Source: Martinezella rhizogenes (GTDB lineage: Bacteria > Pseudomonadota > Alphaproteobacteria > Rhizobiales > Rhizobiaceae). Taken from it: a DNA stretch of 64,000 nt. The stretch lies in assembly GCF_000799715.1 (NCBI RefSeq), contig NZ_JUHG01000013.1:496001-560000 (forward strand), in the 5' to 3' direction. The stretch's first letter is position 1; each line of letters begins with the position of its first letter. Of the stretch, positions 34,600 through 43,989 are shown one piece after another. The translations under genes were made by a program, and so were the position numbers. Under the pieces are notes generated by a model. It searched no databases. It was not told where the DNA came from and worked only from the letters and a program-made list of their open reading frames with translations.

Positions 34600-35116
34600 A
34601 GAAAGCAACGGATATCACCATGAATTGCACCGAAGCGAATAAAGCGGTGCGCTCCAGTGTCCTTGCCTAATACGCCGCCGCACTTATCACAACCCACGCG
34701 CAGCCCTCGTTGGTATATCCCCTCTCCTGCAGGGAAATTGTATGCTCTTGCTGGAAACACAGGTGTTGCGCTTGACTATAAACAGTATTATTCTTGCTAT
34801 ATTATTGCCTTAATATTACGTTCTCTTTCGTTGATATTTGGAGCTCATCGTGGAATTCGTTCCAAAGCGCATGCTAAGTTTCGCATCGAAATAGCCCTTA
34901 GTTCCTCGACATCCCGTAATTGTGGACGGTTTTCGTCCGATTTCGCCTCACAGCACGACTTGTCCATGACGTGACCAATTCATCGATCGATAGCTTTCTG
35001 ATTTCGACAAACTATCGGCTAGCGTTAAGTTTTGGAACAGATTCCGCGATGAGCCCAGATTTGGCTTTTCTTGCCGGCGTTCAAGGTGCGCCTGACGCAT
35101 GGGGGAGATTATGCGG
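34600..35116. other. Intergenic region before the HAD-like gene
   Basis: No convincing gene is present in these 517 bp. From 34770 to 34880 the sequence is AT-rich and includes TTGACT (34772-34777) and TGCTAT (34795-34800) spaced by 17 bp, a possible promoter with a long leader before the gene at 35117. A 6-bp hairpin at 34626-34649 lacks a T tract. Confidence 0.4.
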
Positions 35117-37177
35117 ATGGAAAATACAGAGGCGATGATGACGGGGCCGGGTCCGGGAGAGACACGGAGTGGAACCGTGCAGTTCAGTTTTGACGTCTTT
35201 GATACAGCCGTCTGTCGCCTCCTCCATTCTCCGGAACATATCCACCTCATCGTCGGAAGAAAACTTCGTAGTCGCGGCATTTTCAACCTAAGCGATACCG
35301 AATGGATGCATGCTCGCGCCGTGGCCGAGTATCAGCAGCGTCTCGCCGTGCCTCACAGGGAAGTCACGCTTGACGACATCTATGGCCGTTTGTCCCGCTT
35401 GCTCAACCTAAGACCGGAAGATGCGCGCATCGCATTGGAGACCGAGCTAAACGAGGAACTACGCCTCATTCGACCGATCGCCTCGACACGGCGACGGGTC
35501 TGCGAGCTCATCAAGGAAAATAGTTCCCCTATCTTTCTCTCAGACACATATTTCACCTCCGCGCAGGTCGAGGCACTTCTCACGCAATGCGGATATACCA
35601 AGCCGCTCGACATTGTCGCGTCCAGTGAGGAGCTTAAGAGCAAGTTTGCTGGCACCATCTTCGATCATGTTGCCCACCAAAGAGGCTTCCAAAACTCACA
35701 CTTCCAACATTTGGGAGACAATGCCGTCGGTGATTTGCAGAATGCGCGCGCGAGCGGATGGAACGCACAGATCTTCGTCGATTCCCACTGGACGACCCGT
35801 GAGCGCGTTCTGTTCGCGTCCGGAAAGGGAGATTTTTTGTCTTCTGCCATTGCCGGCTCGGCGCGTGCGGCGCGCTTGGGCCAGGAGACCCCTGTAAAGG
35901 AAGGGATATTGACTGCGGCCGCAAGCGTGGTCGGACCATTGTTCGCCGCTTACGTCCTTTGGATTTTACTCGATGTGCTGGCTCGTGGCGGCCGCAAAAT
36001 TCACTTTCTCGCACGCGACGGCCAGCTCATGGTTCCGATCTGCCAACGCCTCGCGCATTGGCTTGGCGCCGATATTGACGCACGCTACACCTACGCCTCG
36101 CGCCAGGCATTTCTGTTGCCGGCACTGCCCGAAAATGACGGCGAAATGGTCGCTCAGGCACTGATACTAGCCTACTACGATCACATAACGCTGTCCGAGG
36201 CCCTGACCTCGCTAAAATATTCTGATGATGAAATCAAAATGGTCTCGCACAATGCGGGGATCAAAGCCGACGAAGCATTCAAGTCACTGAATGAAAGCCA
36301 GAAGCTTGCATTGCAAGACGCATTGCTCCGCGCAGATGTTCTTGATCCTTTGCGTGCCCGCGTACAGATCGCCCGCGCCGCAACGCTGTCCTATCTTCGA
36401 TCCGAGGGGATGTTGTCATTTGCAGAGACTTACATCGTTGATCTGGGATGGCGAGGCAATACGCAATTGCGTCTGCAACGGGTTGTCGGCGATCGTGTCA
36501 AACTGGTGGGTTACTACATGGGGATGAGCAATTCCGTCCTCGGCCCCGAGGACAAAACGCGCATTTGGACAACGACAACCCCCTGGAAGACCGCTTTGTT
36601 GGAAGTCATGGCCTCCGCCGATCACACAAGCGTCAAAGGATTCGGTTTCGATGAAAACGACAAGCCAGTTTGCGCGCCTCCGATCACGGAAGACACCGTC
36701 CTGGTCTCATGGGGCGCCCGTGAACAGCAAGCGATTGCACTTCGATTTGTCGAATATATCACAGATGCCATCGAACTTGATCACTACAGCCCCCAGGAGG
36801 TCTATGCGGCGCTGAAGAACGCGGCATTGGATGCTTATCGCCACTTTCGCCTGTCGCCGACCTGGGCGGAGGCCGAAGCCTATGGCGGAATCCTGCATCA
36901 GGAGGATGTCAACCACCTAAGGTATCGAGAACTCGCCCAACCTGTCACGAGCATGGACATTGCGCTGTTCGCCTTGAAGAAGAAGTCCAAAGGCGCGGTC
37001 ACAAGTTGGTATATGGGCTCTCTTGCGCGGTCAAAGGGACACTTGGTGCCGACGCTCATTTCCACGAGCATAGACCGAAGCATCAAGTTCATGGCGCGCC
37101 TCGATACGAAACGAAAGAAACGCGCCGCGCGTCGACTGGCACAAGCTTCTTTGAAAGACCGTTGGGAAAAGGATTAG
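35117..37177 (+). CDS. Large HAD-superfamily-like protein of polysaccharide loci
   Basis: A 686-residue protein. The N-terminal 210 residues look like a HAD-type phosphatase, with FSFDVFDTAVCR (D26, D29, T30), FLSDTYF and HLGDNAVGDLQNARASG matching HAD motifs I, II and IV. The rest (IHFLARDGQLM, TYASRQAFLLP, FAETYIVDLGWRGNTQ) is a conserved but functionally unassigned region often found beside glycosyltransferases. A start at 35117 has GGGGGAG at good distance; ATGs at 35099 and 35111 are alternatives. It may process a sugar phosphate or glycan; the role is unproven. Confidence 0.75.
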   Translation: MENTEAMMTGPGPGETRSGTVQFSFDVFDTAVCRLLHSPEHIHLIVGRKLRSRGIFNLSDTEWMHARAVAEYQQRLAVPHREVTLDDIYGRLSRLLNLRPEDARIALETELNEELRLIRPIASTRRRVCELIKENSSPIFLSDTYFTSAQVEALLTQCGYTKPLDIVASSEELKSKFAGTIFDHVAHQRGFQNSHFQHLGDNAVGDLQNARASGWNAQIFVDSHWTTRERVLFASGKGDFLSSAIAGSARAARLGQETPVKEGILTAAASVVGPLFAAYVLWILLDVLARGGRKIHFLARDGQLMVPICQRLAHWLGADIDARYTYASRQAFLLPALPENDGEMVAQALILAYYDHITLSEALTSLKYSDDEIKMVSHNAGIKADEAFKSLNESQKLALQDALLRADVLDPLRARVQIARAATLSYLRSEGMLSFAETYIVDLGWRGNTQLRLQRVVGDRVKLVGYYMGMSNSVLGPEDKTRIWTTTTPWKTALLEVMASADHTSVKGFGFDENDKPVCAPPITEDTVLVSWGAREQQAIALRFVEYITDAIELDHYSPQEVYAALKNAALDAYRHFRLSPTWAEAEAYGGILHQEDVNHLRYRELAQPVTSMDIALFALKKKSKGAVTSWYMGSLARSKGHLVPTLISTSIDRSIKFMARLDTKRKKRAARRLAQASLKDRWEKD

Positions 37178-37270
37178 GATTTCGAAGGGACTCTAGCCCA
37201 GGATGCCGCAGACATGCTTGGTAAGCGTCAGGAAAAGCCCGTGGTTCCGCGCGCCAATGAGAGAGGCTAC

Positions 37271-37299
37271 GTCCGCAATCCGTGCGTCGGACTGCGGAC
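37271..37299. terminator. Hairpin between convergent HAD-like and GH63-like genes
   Basis: GTCCGCA (37271-37277) pairs with TGCGGAC (37293-37299) over a 15-base loop in the gap between two convergent genes. No T tract follows on either strand, so a role in ending transcription is only suggested by position. Confidence 0.3.
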
Positions 37300-37326
37300 A
37301 TGCCATCGACTTGGCGCCAAGCTTGC

Positions 37327-38601
37327 TTACGCCGCCTTCCGGGTCATCTCTATGTAGACCGCGGCCGTCCATGAGAAATCCAGGCCGCCGCAGCCTTCGC
37401 CGGTCAGTGGATCGAAATATTCGGCAAACCCCTGCCGCTCGACCGCCTGAACCGTCGCGGCGCGAAGCCTTTCGGCAAGATCGGGGCGACCGTTGCGGCG
37501 AAGACCCGCGATCAACAGCCAGTTTATGACGCCCCATACCGGACCGCGCCAGTAGCGCTTGGCTTCGAACCCGGCAAAGGCTTGCGGCGTCGAGGGGAAA
37601 GCCACGGCCAGACCATTGGCCCAGCTTTCCATCTCCACGCAGGCCGCATCCAGAATGGCGGGCTCGAGGTCGAGTGCCAACAGCGGAATGAACCCCGCCT
37701 GCGTCGGCGCCTCCACATCCTCCCGAGATATGAGATCGTACGAGACGAAGCGGCGCAAATGTGGACGCCACTGAGCCAACAATGCCTTCCTCGACAGGAT
37801 ATTCATCTGCTGCAGTTCGGCGGCCTCCTCAATTCGGCCAAGCGCAACGGCAAGTTGCTCCAGCTCCTCGCCGGACTTCAGGAGAATGGCCGTCGTCTGC
37901 ACCTCAGCGATCTTGAACGGCGCGGCCTTCCACTGGCGCTCAGGATCCCAACCGCAGGCCGCATAGGTATCGACAAGGTGGATGAACCGCCGATAGTCCT
38001 CGTCGCGCGGGCGCATGGCCTGATCCACATGGCCGGTATCCTTGCGCGCAACGATGGTCTCGGTCGTGGTGGGCACGCGCGCCAGCGCGATATCCCAGGC
38101 TGGTGAGTTGTCGCTGCCGCTTTCCCAGGGGTGCAGCAGGGCGACAAGTCCGGTTTGCTCGGGGTCGCGGGCCGCATACCACCATCGATGCCAGCGCAGC
38201 GCCGCCTCAAAGAGCGGCGCGGACCGGTCGGCGGCATTCGCAAGGCCGCTGTCGACCGCGGCGTCGTGAACGCGTTTTAGCGCCATGCCGAAGACGGGTG
38301 GCTGGGTGATGCCGGACGTCGCGGTAGTATGCGATGTCCGCCAGACGTCCGGGCCGGGGAAATAGCTGTCACTCGGGGCGTGGAAAACGATATGGGGTAT
38401 CATGCCATCAGCCCATTGCCCTTCCACGAGGCGTTCGAGCTCGCGATAGGCGCGGGGTACATCATAGGCCGCAAACCCCATGGCGACAAAGGCGGAATCC
38501 CAGTTCCACTGGAAGGGATAGAGCCGGTCGGTCGGCACTGTGTAGCCGCCGCGATCATTCGTCTTCAGGATGGCGCGGGCCTGGGCGATAAAATCCGTCA
38601 T
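37327..38601 (-). CDS. MGH1/GH63-type glycoside hydrolase
   Basis: A 424-residue (alpha/alpha)6-barrel glycosidase. FQWNWDSAFVAMGF near the N-terminus, HPWESGSDNSPAWD in the middle and YWRGPVWGVINWLL plus FDPLTGEGCGGLDFSWTA at the end are characteristic of the GH63-related mannosylglycerate/glucosylglycerate hydrolase group. No signal peptide is visible, so it acts in the cytoplasm. It is the last gene of a LacI-controlled ABC import operon, so it likely cleaves the imported solute, possibly a compatible solute such as glucosylglycerate; this is inference. Confidence 0.85.
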   Translation of the reverse strand: MTDFIAQARAILKTNDRGGYTVPTDRLYPFQWNWDSAFVAMGFAAYDVPRAYRELERLVEGQWADGMIPHIVFHAPSDSYFPGPDVWRTSHTTATSGITQPPVFGMALKRVHDAAVDSGLANAADRSAPLFEAALRWHRWWYAARDPEQTGLVALLHPWESGSDNSPAWDIALARVPTTTETIVARKDTGHVDQAMRPRDEDYRRFIHLVDTYAACGWDPERQWKAAPFKIAEVQTTAILLKSGEELEQLAVALGRIEEAAELQQMNILSRKALLAQWRPHLRRFVSYDLISREDVEAPTQAGFIPLLALDLEPAILDAACVEMESWANGLAVAFPSTPQAFAGFEAKRYWRGPVWGVINWLLIAGLRRNGRPDLAERLRAATVQAVERQGFAEYFDPLTGEGCGGLDFSWTAAVYIEMTRKAA

Positions 38602-38626
38602 GTCATGGTCCTATGTGGAATTCTGG

Positions 38627-39682
38627 TCAGTTGGCGGCAGTGTTGAGTGCAATGCCGGTGTCCGGCGAGAGCCAGGTCAGGCGGCTTGGATCTGGCCTCA
38701 GTCCGATCCTGTCGCCGGCTCTGACCTTTTCCCCCGGCGGCAGGATTACCCGGACGGGTTGACCGGCGATCGTTCCGGTCAGCAACAGGTGCGAGCCCAT
38801 CGGTTCGGAAACGCGCACGTCGAGCGGCAGGCCTTCGGACAGAGGCGCAAGCGCCACGTCTTCGCCACGCAGGCCAAGCACGATATCGCCGCTTGCCTGC
38901 GGCACGGCCTGCGCCTGACTGCCAAGCTTCACCGTCCCGCCTTCGACCGGCAGCCGGATGAAGTTCATCGGCGGATTTCCGATAAAGCCGCCGACGAAGC
39001 GGGTTGCCGGATGGCTGTAGATCTCGATGGGTGACCCCACCTGCTCGATACGGCCGTTGTACATGACCGCGATGCGATCGGAGAGACCCATGGCTTCCGT
39101 CTGATCATGCGTGACATAGACGGTGGTCGTTCCCGATGCCTGCAATACGGCCTTGAGCTCGGTACGCATCTCAAGGCGCAAAAGCGCGTCGAGGTTCGAC
39201 AGCGGCTCATCCATCAGCAGCACCTGCGGCTCAACCGCCAATGCGCGGGCCACGGCAACACGCTGGCGCTGGCCGCCGGACAATTTGTTCGGATAGCGGT
39301 CGAGATAGGGTTCGATGTGAAGGAGAGCGGCGGCCTTCTCCACCTGCGCTTTGACCCTACTGTTGTCGGCCTTCTGCATGCGCAAGCCGAAGGCGACATT
39401 CTCGAAGACCGTCATATGCGGAAAGACAGCGTAGTTCTGAAACACCATAGCAAGGCCTCGATCCTTGGGGGCGAGGCCGTTTACGGCTTTGCCGCCGATC
39501 AGGATGTCGCCCGAGGTCTCGGTTTCCAGCCCTGCTATGATGCGCAGCAAGGTCGTCTTGCCGCATCCCGACGGACCGAGCAGCGACACGAATTCACCAT
39601 CACCGATCTCCAGCGAGATTTCCTTCAGCGCATCGAAGGAGCCGAAACTCTTCTTGATGCGATCGATTTTGATATTTGCCAT
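38627..39682 (-). CDS. Sugar ABC transporter ATP-binding protein (UgpC/MalK type)
   Basis: A 351-residue ATPase with Walker A GPSGCGKTT (about 36-44), signature LSGGQRQRV, Walker B VLLMDEP and a C-terminal regulatory TOBE-type domain (about 240-350), the MalK/UgpC layout for carbohydrate importers. The ATG at 39682 begins MANIKIDRIKKSF; a longer frame to 39817 only covers the permease gene end. It energises the two permeases encoded just upstream. Confidence 0.92.
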   Translation of the reverse strand: MANIKIDRIKKSFGSFDALKEISLEIGDGEFVSLLGPSGCGKTTLLRIIAGLETETSGDILIGGKAVNGLAPKDRGLAMVFQNYAVFPHMTVFENVAFGLRMQKADNSRVKAQVEKAAALLHIEPYLDRYPNKLSGGQRQRVAVARALAVEPQVLLMDEPLSNLDALLRLEMRTELKAVLQASGTTTVYVTHDQTEAMGLSDRIAVMYNGRIEQVGSPIEIYSHPATRFVGGFIGNPPMNFIRLPVEGGTVKLGSQAQAVPQASGDIVLGLRGEDVALAPLSEGLPLDVRVSEPMGSHLLLTGTIAGQPVRVILPPGEKVRAGDRIGLRPDPSRLTWLSPDTGIALNTAAN

Positions 39683-39695
39683 GGTCAGATCCCGC

Positions 39696-40526
39696 TCATT
39701 TGCTGGAGATGCCCCAGATCGCGAACAGATAGCGCCTGACCGCAAAGATGAAGACGACGGAGGGAAGGATGAGAAGCAGCCCTCCCGCGAAACGATAGTG
39801 CAATGGACTTTCCGCAAGCACGGTCAGGAGGTAGGCCGTCAATGTCCGGTTTCGCACGGTCAGCACGGATGCCGCAAAGACCTCGTTCCAGGAGATGACG
39901 AAGGCAAAGACGGCTGTTGCCGCAAGTCCCGGAAGCGCAATCGGCGCGACGACGCGAAAGAAGGCCTCGATGCGCGAGCAACCGAATACCCAGGCAGCCT
40001 CTTCCAACTCCCGTGGCACGCCCATGAAGATGCCCTGAGTGACGAGCGCGGCAAAGGGTAGCGCCAGTACCGTATGCACCAGACCAACGCCGACAACGGT
40101 GTCGTAAAGCCCCATGCGGATGAAGGAGACGGTGAGAGGCAAGGCGAGGATCGCCAGCGGAAAGGCGCGTGTCAGCAACACCAGCAGCCGGAAACTATCC
40201 TTGCCCCGGAACTGATAGCGCGCAAGCGCGTAGCCAGCCGGCGCGCCGATCAGGATCGACAGCACCACGGTGATCGCCGCAGCGCCGAGCGAGTTCAAGA
40301 AGGCGGTCGCCACTCCCTCCGTCTTTAGGAAGAGCAGGAAGGGATCGATCGAGATACTGGATGGCAGGATCGACTTCGGCCATTTGTAGACGCCCGTCTT
40401 GCCTCCAAGCGCGCCGAGCGCGACCAGATAGATCGGCACCAGAACCCAGGCACAGAGCACGACGATACCGCTCCAGAACAGGAGGGTACGCGCGCCGATG
40501 AAGCTCGCTGTTCGTGACGCGCTCAT
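39696..40526 (-). CDS. Carbohydrate ABC transporter permease (MalG type)
   Basis: A 276-residue inner-membrane permease with six hydrophobic segments. The EAA motif reads EEAAWVFGCSRIEAFFRVVAP, where the ATPase docks. It overlaps the preceding permease gene as ATGA and is followed after 13 bp by the ATPase gene. It corresponds to the second (MalG/UgpE-like) subunit. Confidence 0.92.
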   Translation of the reverse strand: MSASRTASFIGARTLLFWSGIVVLCAWVLVPIYLVALGALGGKTGVYKWPKSILPSSISIDPFLLFLKTEGVATAFLNSLGAAAITVVLSILIGAPAGYALARYQFRGKDSFRLLVLLTRAFPLAILALPLTVSFIRMGLYDTVVGVGLVHTVLALPFAALVTQGIFMGVPRELEEAAWVFGCSRIEAFFRVVAPIALPGLAATAVFAFVISWNEVFAASVLTVRNRTLTAYLLTVLAESPLHYRFAGGLLLILPSVVFIFAVRRYLFAIWGISSK

Positions 40527-41374
40527 GGCAGACGCTCCGGATCGACCTTGACGGCTTTGAGATAGACGACAGTGGCCGCAAGCGAGATGATCATGATCAG
40601 CACCGCATAGGCTGCGGCAACGCCATAATTCTGGTTCTGGTTCTGCCAGGTGTAAGCTTCACCGACGAGAACGGGCATGTTGGTTCCTCCAAGCGCGTAG
40701 ACGACGGCGAATACTTCGAAGGCGAGTACCGTGCGCAGGATCAGTGCCGACTGAAGCGCCGGCCGGATCAGCGGCAGCGTGATCCGGCAGAACCGCGTCC
40801 AGCGGCTGGCGCCGAAGATTTCGGCCGCCTCGCGGAACTCCTTGGGCACCTGGTTGAGACCGGCAACGATGATGACCATGACGATCGCGGTGCCGCGCCA
40901 GATCTCGGCAATGGCGATCCCGATGAACAGGGCGACCGGCGTCTGGTAGGTCAGCCAGTTCGCCTGCCGCGAGATGATGCCAAGCTCGAAGAGCAGGCTA
41001 TTGAGATAGCCACTGTTTTGCAGGATCGAGAGCCAGACCAGGCCGGCGGCCAGATCGGAAATGCCAAGCGGGATCGTCCAGATCCACAGGATCGTTTCCC
41101 GCCCGCCCCCGACCTTGGCGACCATGCTGCCCATGACGAGCGCCATGGCGACCTGGATCGGGACCACGACGAGTGTCAGAAGGAACGTATTGCGGATGGC
41201 CGAGACGAAATTCAGATCGCCCGTCAGCGTCTGGAAATTGGCCACCGAAAAGCGTCCGTCCTGCGAAACGGCAAGCCAGATCGTCTGCACAAGCGGAACG
41301 ATGAACAGCAGCGCCAGGAAGAGAACTGCCGGCGCAATCAGCAGGTAGGGAACCAAGGAACGGTTTGCAGTCAT
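40523..41374 (-). CDS. Sugar ABC transporter permease (MalF type)
   Basis: A 283-residue inner-membrane permease with six hydrophobic segments and the EAA loop REAAEIFGASRWTRFCRITLP. It is the MalF/UgpA-like partner of the next gene, whose start overlaps its stop. The binding protein gene lies 63 bp upstream. Confidence 0.92.
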   Translation of the reverse strand: MTANRSLVPYLLIAPAVLFLALLFIVPLVQTIWLAVSQDGRFSVANFQTLTGDLNFVSAIRNTFLLTLVVVPIQVAMALVMGSMVAKVGGGRETILWIWTIPLGISDLAAGLVWLSILQNSGYLNSLLFELGIISRQANWLTYQTPVALFIGIAIAEIWRGTAIVMVIIVAGLNQVPKEFREAAEIFGASRWTRFCRITLPLIRPALQSALILRTVLAFEVFAVVYALGGTNMPVLVGEAYTWQNQNQNYGVAAAYAVLIMIISLAATVVYLKAVKVDPERLP

Positions 41375-41437
41375 AAGGATTACTCGCGTTGTATCATGGG
41401 CTCCGGCGACAGCCGGAACCCACGGCGACGGGGCGGC

Positions 41438-42715
41438 TTATTCGACCGGGCAAGCGCCATCGCTGGCCTTGTCGGGCGCCCAGCACGGCGCCTTGGTGTC
41501 GGTCATGATCTTGGAAAGAGTAGCAGCCTGCTCGTTCAGCACCTGATCGATCGGCTCGTTGCGGATGACGATCCGCTGGAACGTGTCCATGTAGACCTTG
41601 TTGAACTCGCCGCCCTTGTCGCCAAGACCGACCGGAAGTAACGAAACGATGGCGTCCTTGGCGTTCTGCGTCGCATCGACACCCTTAGCCAACAGGGCGA
41701 TACCCGGATCGATATTCTCAGGCAGCTTCGCGTCCACCGTCGGGAAGAAGCCGACCTTTTCGGCCGCCGTGAGCTGGACGTCCGGCTGGATGAGATGCTC
41801 GATCACGGCGCGCGCACCCGCTTCATCAGGTGCCCCCTGCGGGATGGCGAGACCGGCGACAACAGGCATATAGCCCCGTCCCTTCGGGCCGGCAGGCGCC
41901 GGGAAGACGACATATTGGTCGGGATTGCTGCTGACGGCCTCTTTCAGACGCGCCAGGTGATCCCAGGCGACCCAGACTTCCTCGGACAACAGCGGTTCCT
42001 GCATGAAATTGTAGTTGGTCGAGTTCGGATTGACGACCGACCAGAGCTCCTTGAAGCTCTCCCAGGCCTTGGCCGCATCGGCGGACTTGAACGGCCGCAC
42101 GACGCCGCCGGTGAAGGACGGGTAGAAATAGCCCTGGAAGAACCGCGGCATCAGACCCTTGGGACCGGCGGGAAAGCCGATGCGCGGCTGGCCGGTCGCC
42201 TCCTGCATCTTCTTGCCCCAAGCGATGAGCTGGTCGTAGGTCAGCGCATTGATATCGGCGCCTTCCGGAAGATATTGCAGCGCCTCCTTATTTGCGGCCA
42301 TCACATAGGTTGCCTGCATCCAGGGAACATACTGCTGCTTGTCCGTCCCCAATTTACCGAGATCGATCACGCTCTTCGGCATGCCAGCCGCCGCTAGCTT
42401 GGCAGCCATATCGTCGAGCGGCACGAAGCCACCCTTGGCGGCGATCGGGGACAGCTCTCCATGAAGGGCTCCGACCAGGCTGATCGTATGTTTTCCAGCC
42501 TGGCGCTCGGCTTCCATGCGGACAGCAAATTGCGGCGGCTCCTCGACCACATATTCGACGGGGGTCTTCACATCCTTCAAAAGCTGTTCGCGCACCACGG
42601 TCGCCTCTTCGATCGGCCGCAACTGCGTGGACAGGAAAATCGTGTCTGCGTAAGCAAGCGAGGTGGTCGCAAGACTTGCGGCAACGACCAGGCCGTATAG
42701 ATATGAGCGCTTCAT
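41438..42715 (-). CDS. Periplasmic sugar-binding protein of ABC importer
   Basis: A 425-residue family 1 extracellular solute-binding protein. A Sec signal peptide (residues 1-23, cleavage after SLAYA) precedes a two-lobe binding fold: AERQAGKHTISLVGALHGE and YVPWMQATYVMAANKEAL are the usual N-lobe segments. Two Cys near the C-terminus (APCWAP and GACPVE) could form a disulfide. It captures the solute for the two permeases downstream; the cargo may be a glycoside or compatible solute, judging by the GH63-like enzyme in the operon. Confidence 0.9.
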   Translation of the reverse strand: MKRSYLYGLVVAASLATTSLAYADTIFLSTQLRPIEEATVVREQLLKDVKTPVEYVVEEPPQFAVRMEAERQAGKHTISLVGALHGELSPIAAKGGFVPLDDMAAKLAAAGMPKSVIDLGKLGTDKQQYVPWMQATYVMAANKEALQYLPEGADINALTYDQLIAWGKKMQEATGQPRIGFPAGPKGLMPRFFQGYFYPSFTGGVVRPFKSADAAKAWESFKELWSVVNPNSTNYNFMQEPLLSEEVWVAWDHLARLKEAVSSNPDQYVVFPAPAGPKGRGYMPVVAGLAIPQGAPDEAGARAVIEHLIQPDVQLTAAEKVGFFPTVDAKLPENIDPGIALLAKGVDATQNAKDAIVSLLPVGLGDKGGEFNKVYMDTFQRIVIRNEPIDQVLNEQAATLSKIMTDTKAPCWAPDKASDGACPVE

Positions 42716-42769
42716 TGGTTTCCTCCTCTTTGAAACGTCGGCCGCTTTGGCCGGGCATGCATTCGGCTG

Positions 42770-43771
42770 TCAGGGGCGGCGGCGGTGGCTTTGTCTCGCA
42801 ACGAATTCCACCGGATAGATTTCCTGAAGTGTCGCGGGGTCCTCGCCGGCGATCGCACGCAAAAGCAATGACGCCAGTCGCTCGCCGACGTTTGCTCCGG
42901 TCATGTGCATGGTCGACAGCGGCGGGTCGCTATAGGCGCCCATCGGCACATCGTCGTGCCCGATGAGGCTGACCGCCTCCCCACCCTCGATCTCGCGAAG
43001 AGCACTAAGAGCCCCGATCGCCATTTCATCCGTGCAGCACAGGATGGCCGTAGGCTTGCGAGCGCCCGACATCAGCGCCTTTGCAGCCTGATATCCGCCG
43101 CGCTCGGTCGGATCGCCGACCGCGGAAAGATCCGCGTCCAGACCGACTTCGGAAAGCCCAGCCTCCCAGCCCGTTCGCCGCAAATGTGCGAAATTATAGT
43201 CGCCCGGTCCGGCAAGATGACCGATGCGGACATGGCCCTCTTTTGCAAAGCGAAGTGTGGCCTCGCGAAACCCGGCATGACCGTCACCGTCTATGAAGGC
43301 ATGCGGCGTCCCCGCCTCCGTCCGGCCATGGGTGACGAAAGGAATGCCGCGCGATTGCAGAAACTCGACGCGCTCGTCGTGCCGCTTCGTGCGGACAAGA
43401 ACCATGGCATCGACGCGGTGGCCATCGACGAAGCGACGGCACATATCCAGCTCGCTCTTGCCCCTTGGCACCGGTGCAATCACCAGATTGAGGCCCGCGA
43501 CGGCGAGATGCTCGGCACAATCGGACAGCATGTCGATGAAGTATGGCGGGCTGATCTGGCCCGGAGCGCTCGGCAGCGGCACGGCGACCAGTTCGGCACG
43601 CTGGCGCCGCAATCGTCGCGCGGAAGCGTTCGGTTGGTACCCCGCCAGTCGCGCCGCCTCTTGCACCCGCAAGCGCGTTGCCGGCGAAACATCCGCATAG
43701 CCATCCAGCGCCCGCGAGACGGTCGTGATCGACAGGCCAAGAGAATTGGCAAGCTGTTTGAGGTTTGACAT
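42770..43771 (-). CDS. LacI-family transcriptional regulator
   Basis: A 333-residue repressor. The N-terminal HTH NLKQLANSLGLSITTVSRAL is followed by a hinge helix (YQPNASARRLRRQ) and a periplasmic-binding-protein-like effector domain. It is the first gene of the ABC/GH63-like operon on the same strand. Two copies of CCAAAACGTTTTGG lie just upstream, one touching its ribosome binding site, so it should repress its own operon until the sugar appears. The ATG at 43771 follows GGAGAAG; an in-frame TTG at 43783 is less likely. Confidence 0.93.
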   Translation of the reverse strand: MSNLKQLANSLGLSITTVSRALDGYADVSPATRLRVQEAARLAGYQPNASARRLRRQRAELVAVPLPSAPGQISPPYFIDMLSDCAEHLAVAGLNLVIAPVPRGKSELDMCRRFVDGHRVDAMVLVRTKRHDERVEFLQSRGIPFVTHGRTEAGTPHAFIDGDGHAGFREATLRFAKEGHVRIGHLAGPGDYNFAHLRRTGWEAGLSEVGLDADLSAVGDPTERGGYQAAKALMSGARKPTAILCCTDEMAIGALSALREIEGGEAVSLIGHDDVPMGAYSDPPLSTMHMTGANVGERLASLLLRAIAGEDPATLQEIYPVEFVARQSHRRRP

Positions 43772-43779
43772 CGCTTCTC

Positions 43780-43793
43780 CCAAAACGTTTTGG
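43780..43793. promoter_or_regulatory. LacI operator, proximal copy
   Basis: CCAAAACGTTTTGG is a perfect 14-bp palindrome with the CG centre typical of LacI-family operators. It abuts the ribosome binding site of the lacI gene at 43771. Confidence 0.85.
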
Positions 43794-43802
43794 AAATGAA
43801 CT

Positions 43803-43816
43803 CCAAAACGTTTTGG
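43803..43816. promoter_or_regulatory. LacI operator, distal copy
   Basis: A second identical CCAAAACGTTTTGG, 23 bp centre to centre from the proximal copy. The spacing is near two helical turns, so two dimers could bind the same face. Confidence 0.85.
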
Positions 43817-43946
43817 GAGTCAAGACTTCGGATTGGTGCGAAGGGTCTGCGGACCGTCCTCCACAGCGCAGAAACCGTCGGTGCAGGAAACAGATGAGCG
43901 AGTGGTTCCGGGACAGTAGCTGCCATGAGGCACATATCCATTTGAC

Positions 43947-43969
43947 AGATATCCTACAAGTGAATATCT
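43947..43969. promoter_or_regulatory. Inverted repeat before the gntR gene at 44 kb
   Basis: AGATAT (43947-43952) and ATATCT (43964-43969) are separated by 11 bases, about 20 bp upstream of the regulator start. The spacing suits a GntR dimer site for autoregulation. Evidence is symmetry and place only. Confidence 0.4.
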
Positions 43970-43989
43970 AACTTCCACATAATGATGAA

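Noticed and set aside
34626..34649. Hairpin GCACCG/CGGTGC after the exoF-like gene
   Set aside because: Only 6 bp of stem with a 12-base loop and no T tract, so it is not a supportable terminator.
34657..34974. 105-codon frame in the gap before the HAD-like gene
   Set aside because: Composition is unlike its neighbours, there is no ribosome binding site, and no motif was recognised.
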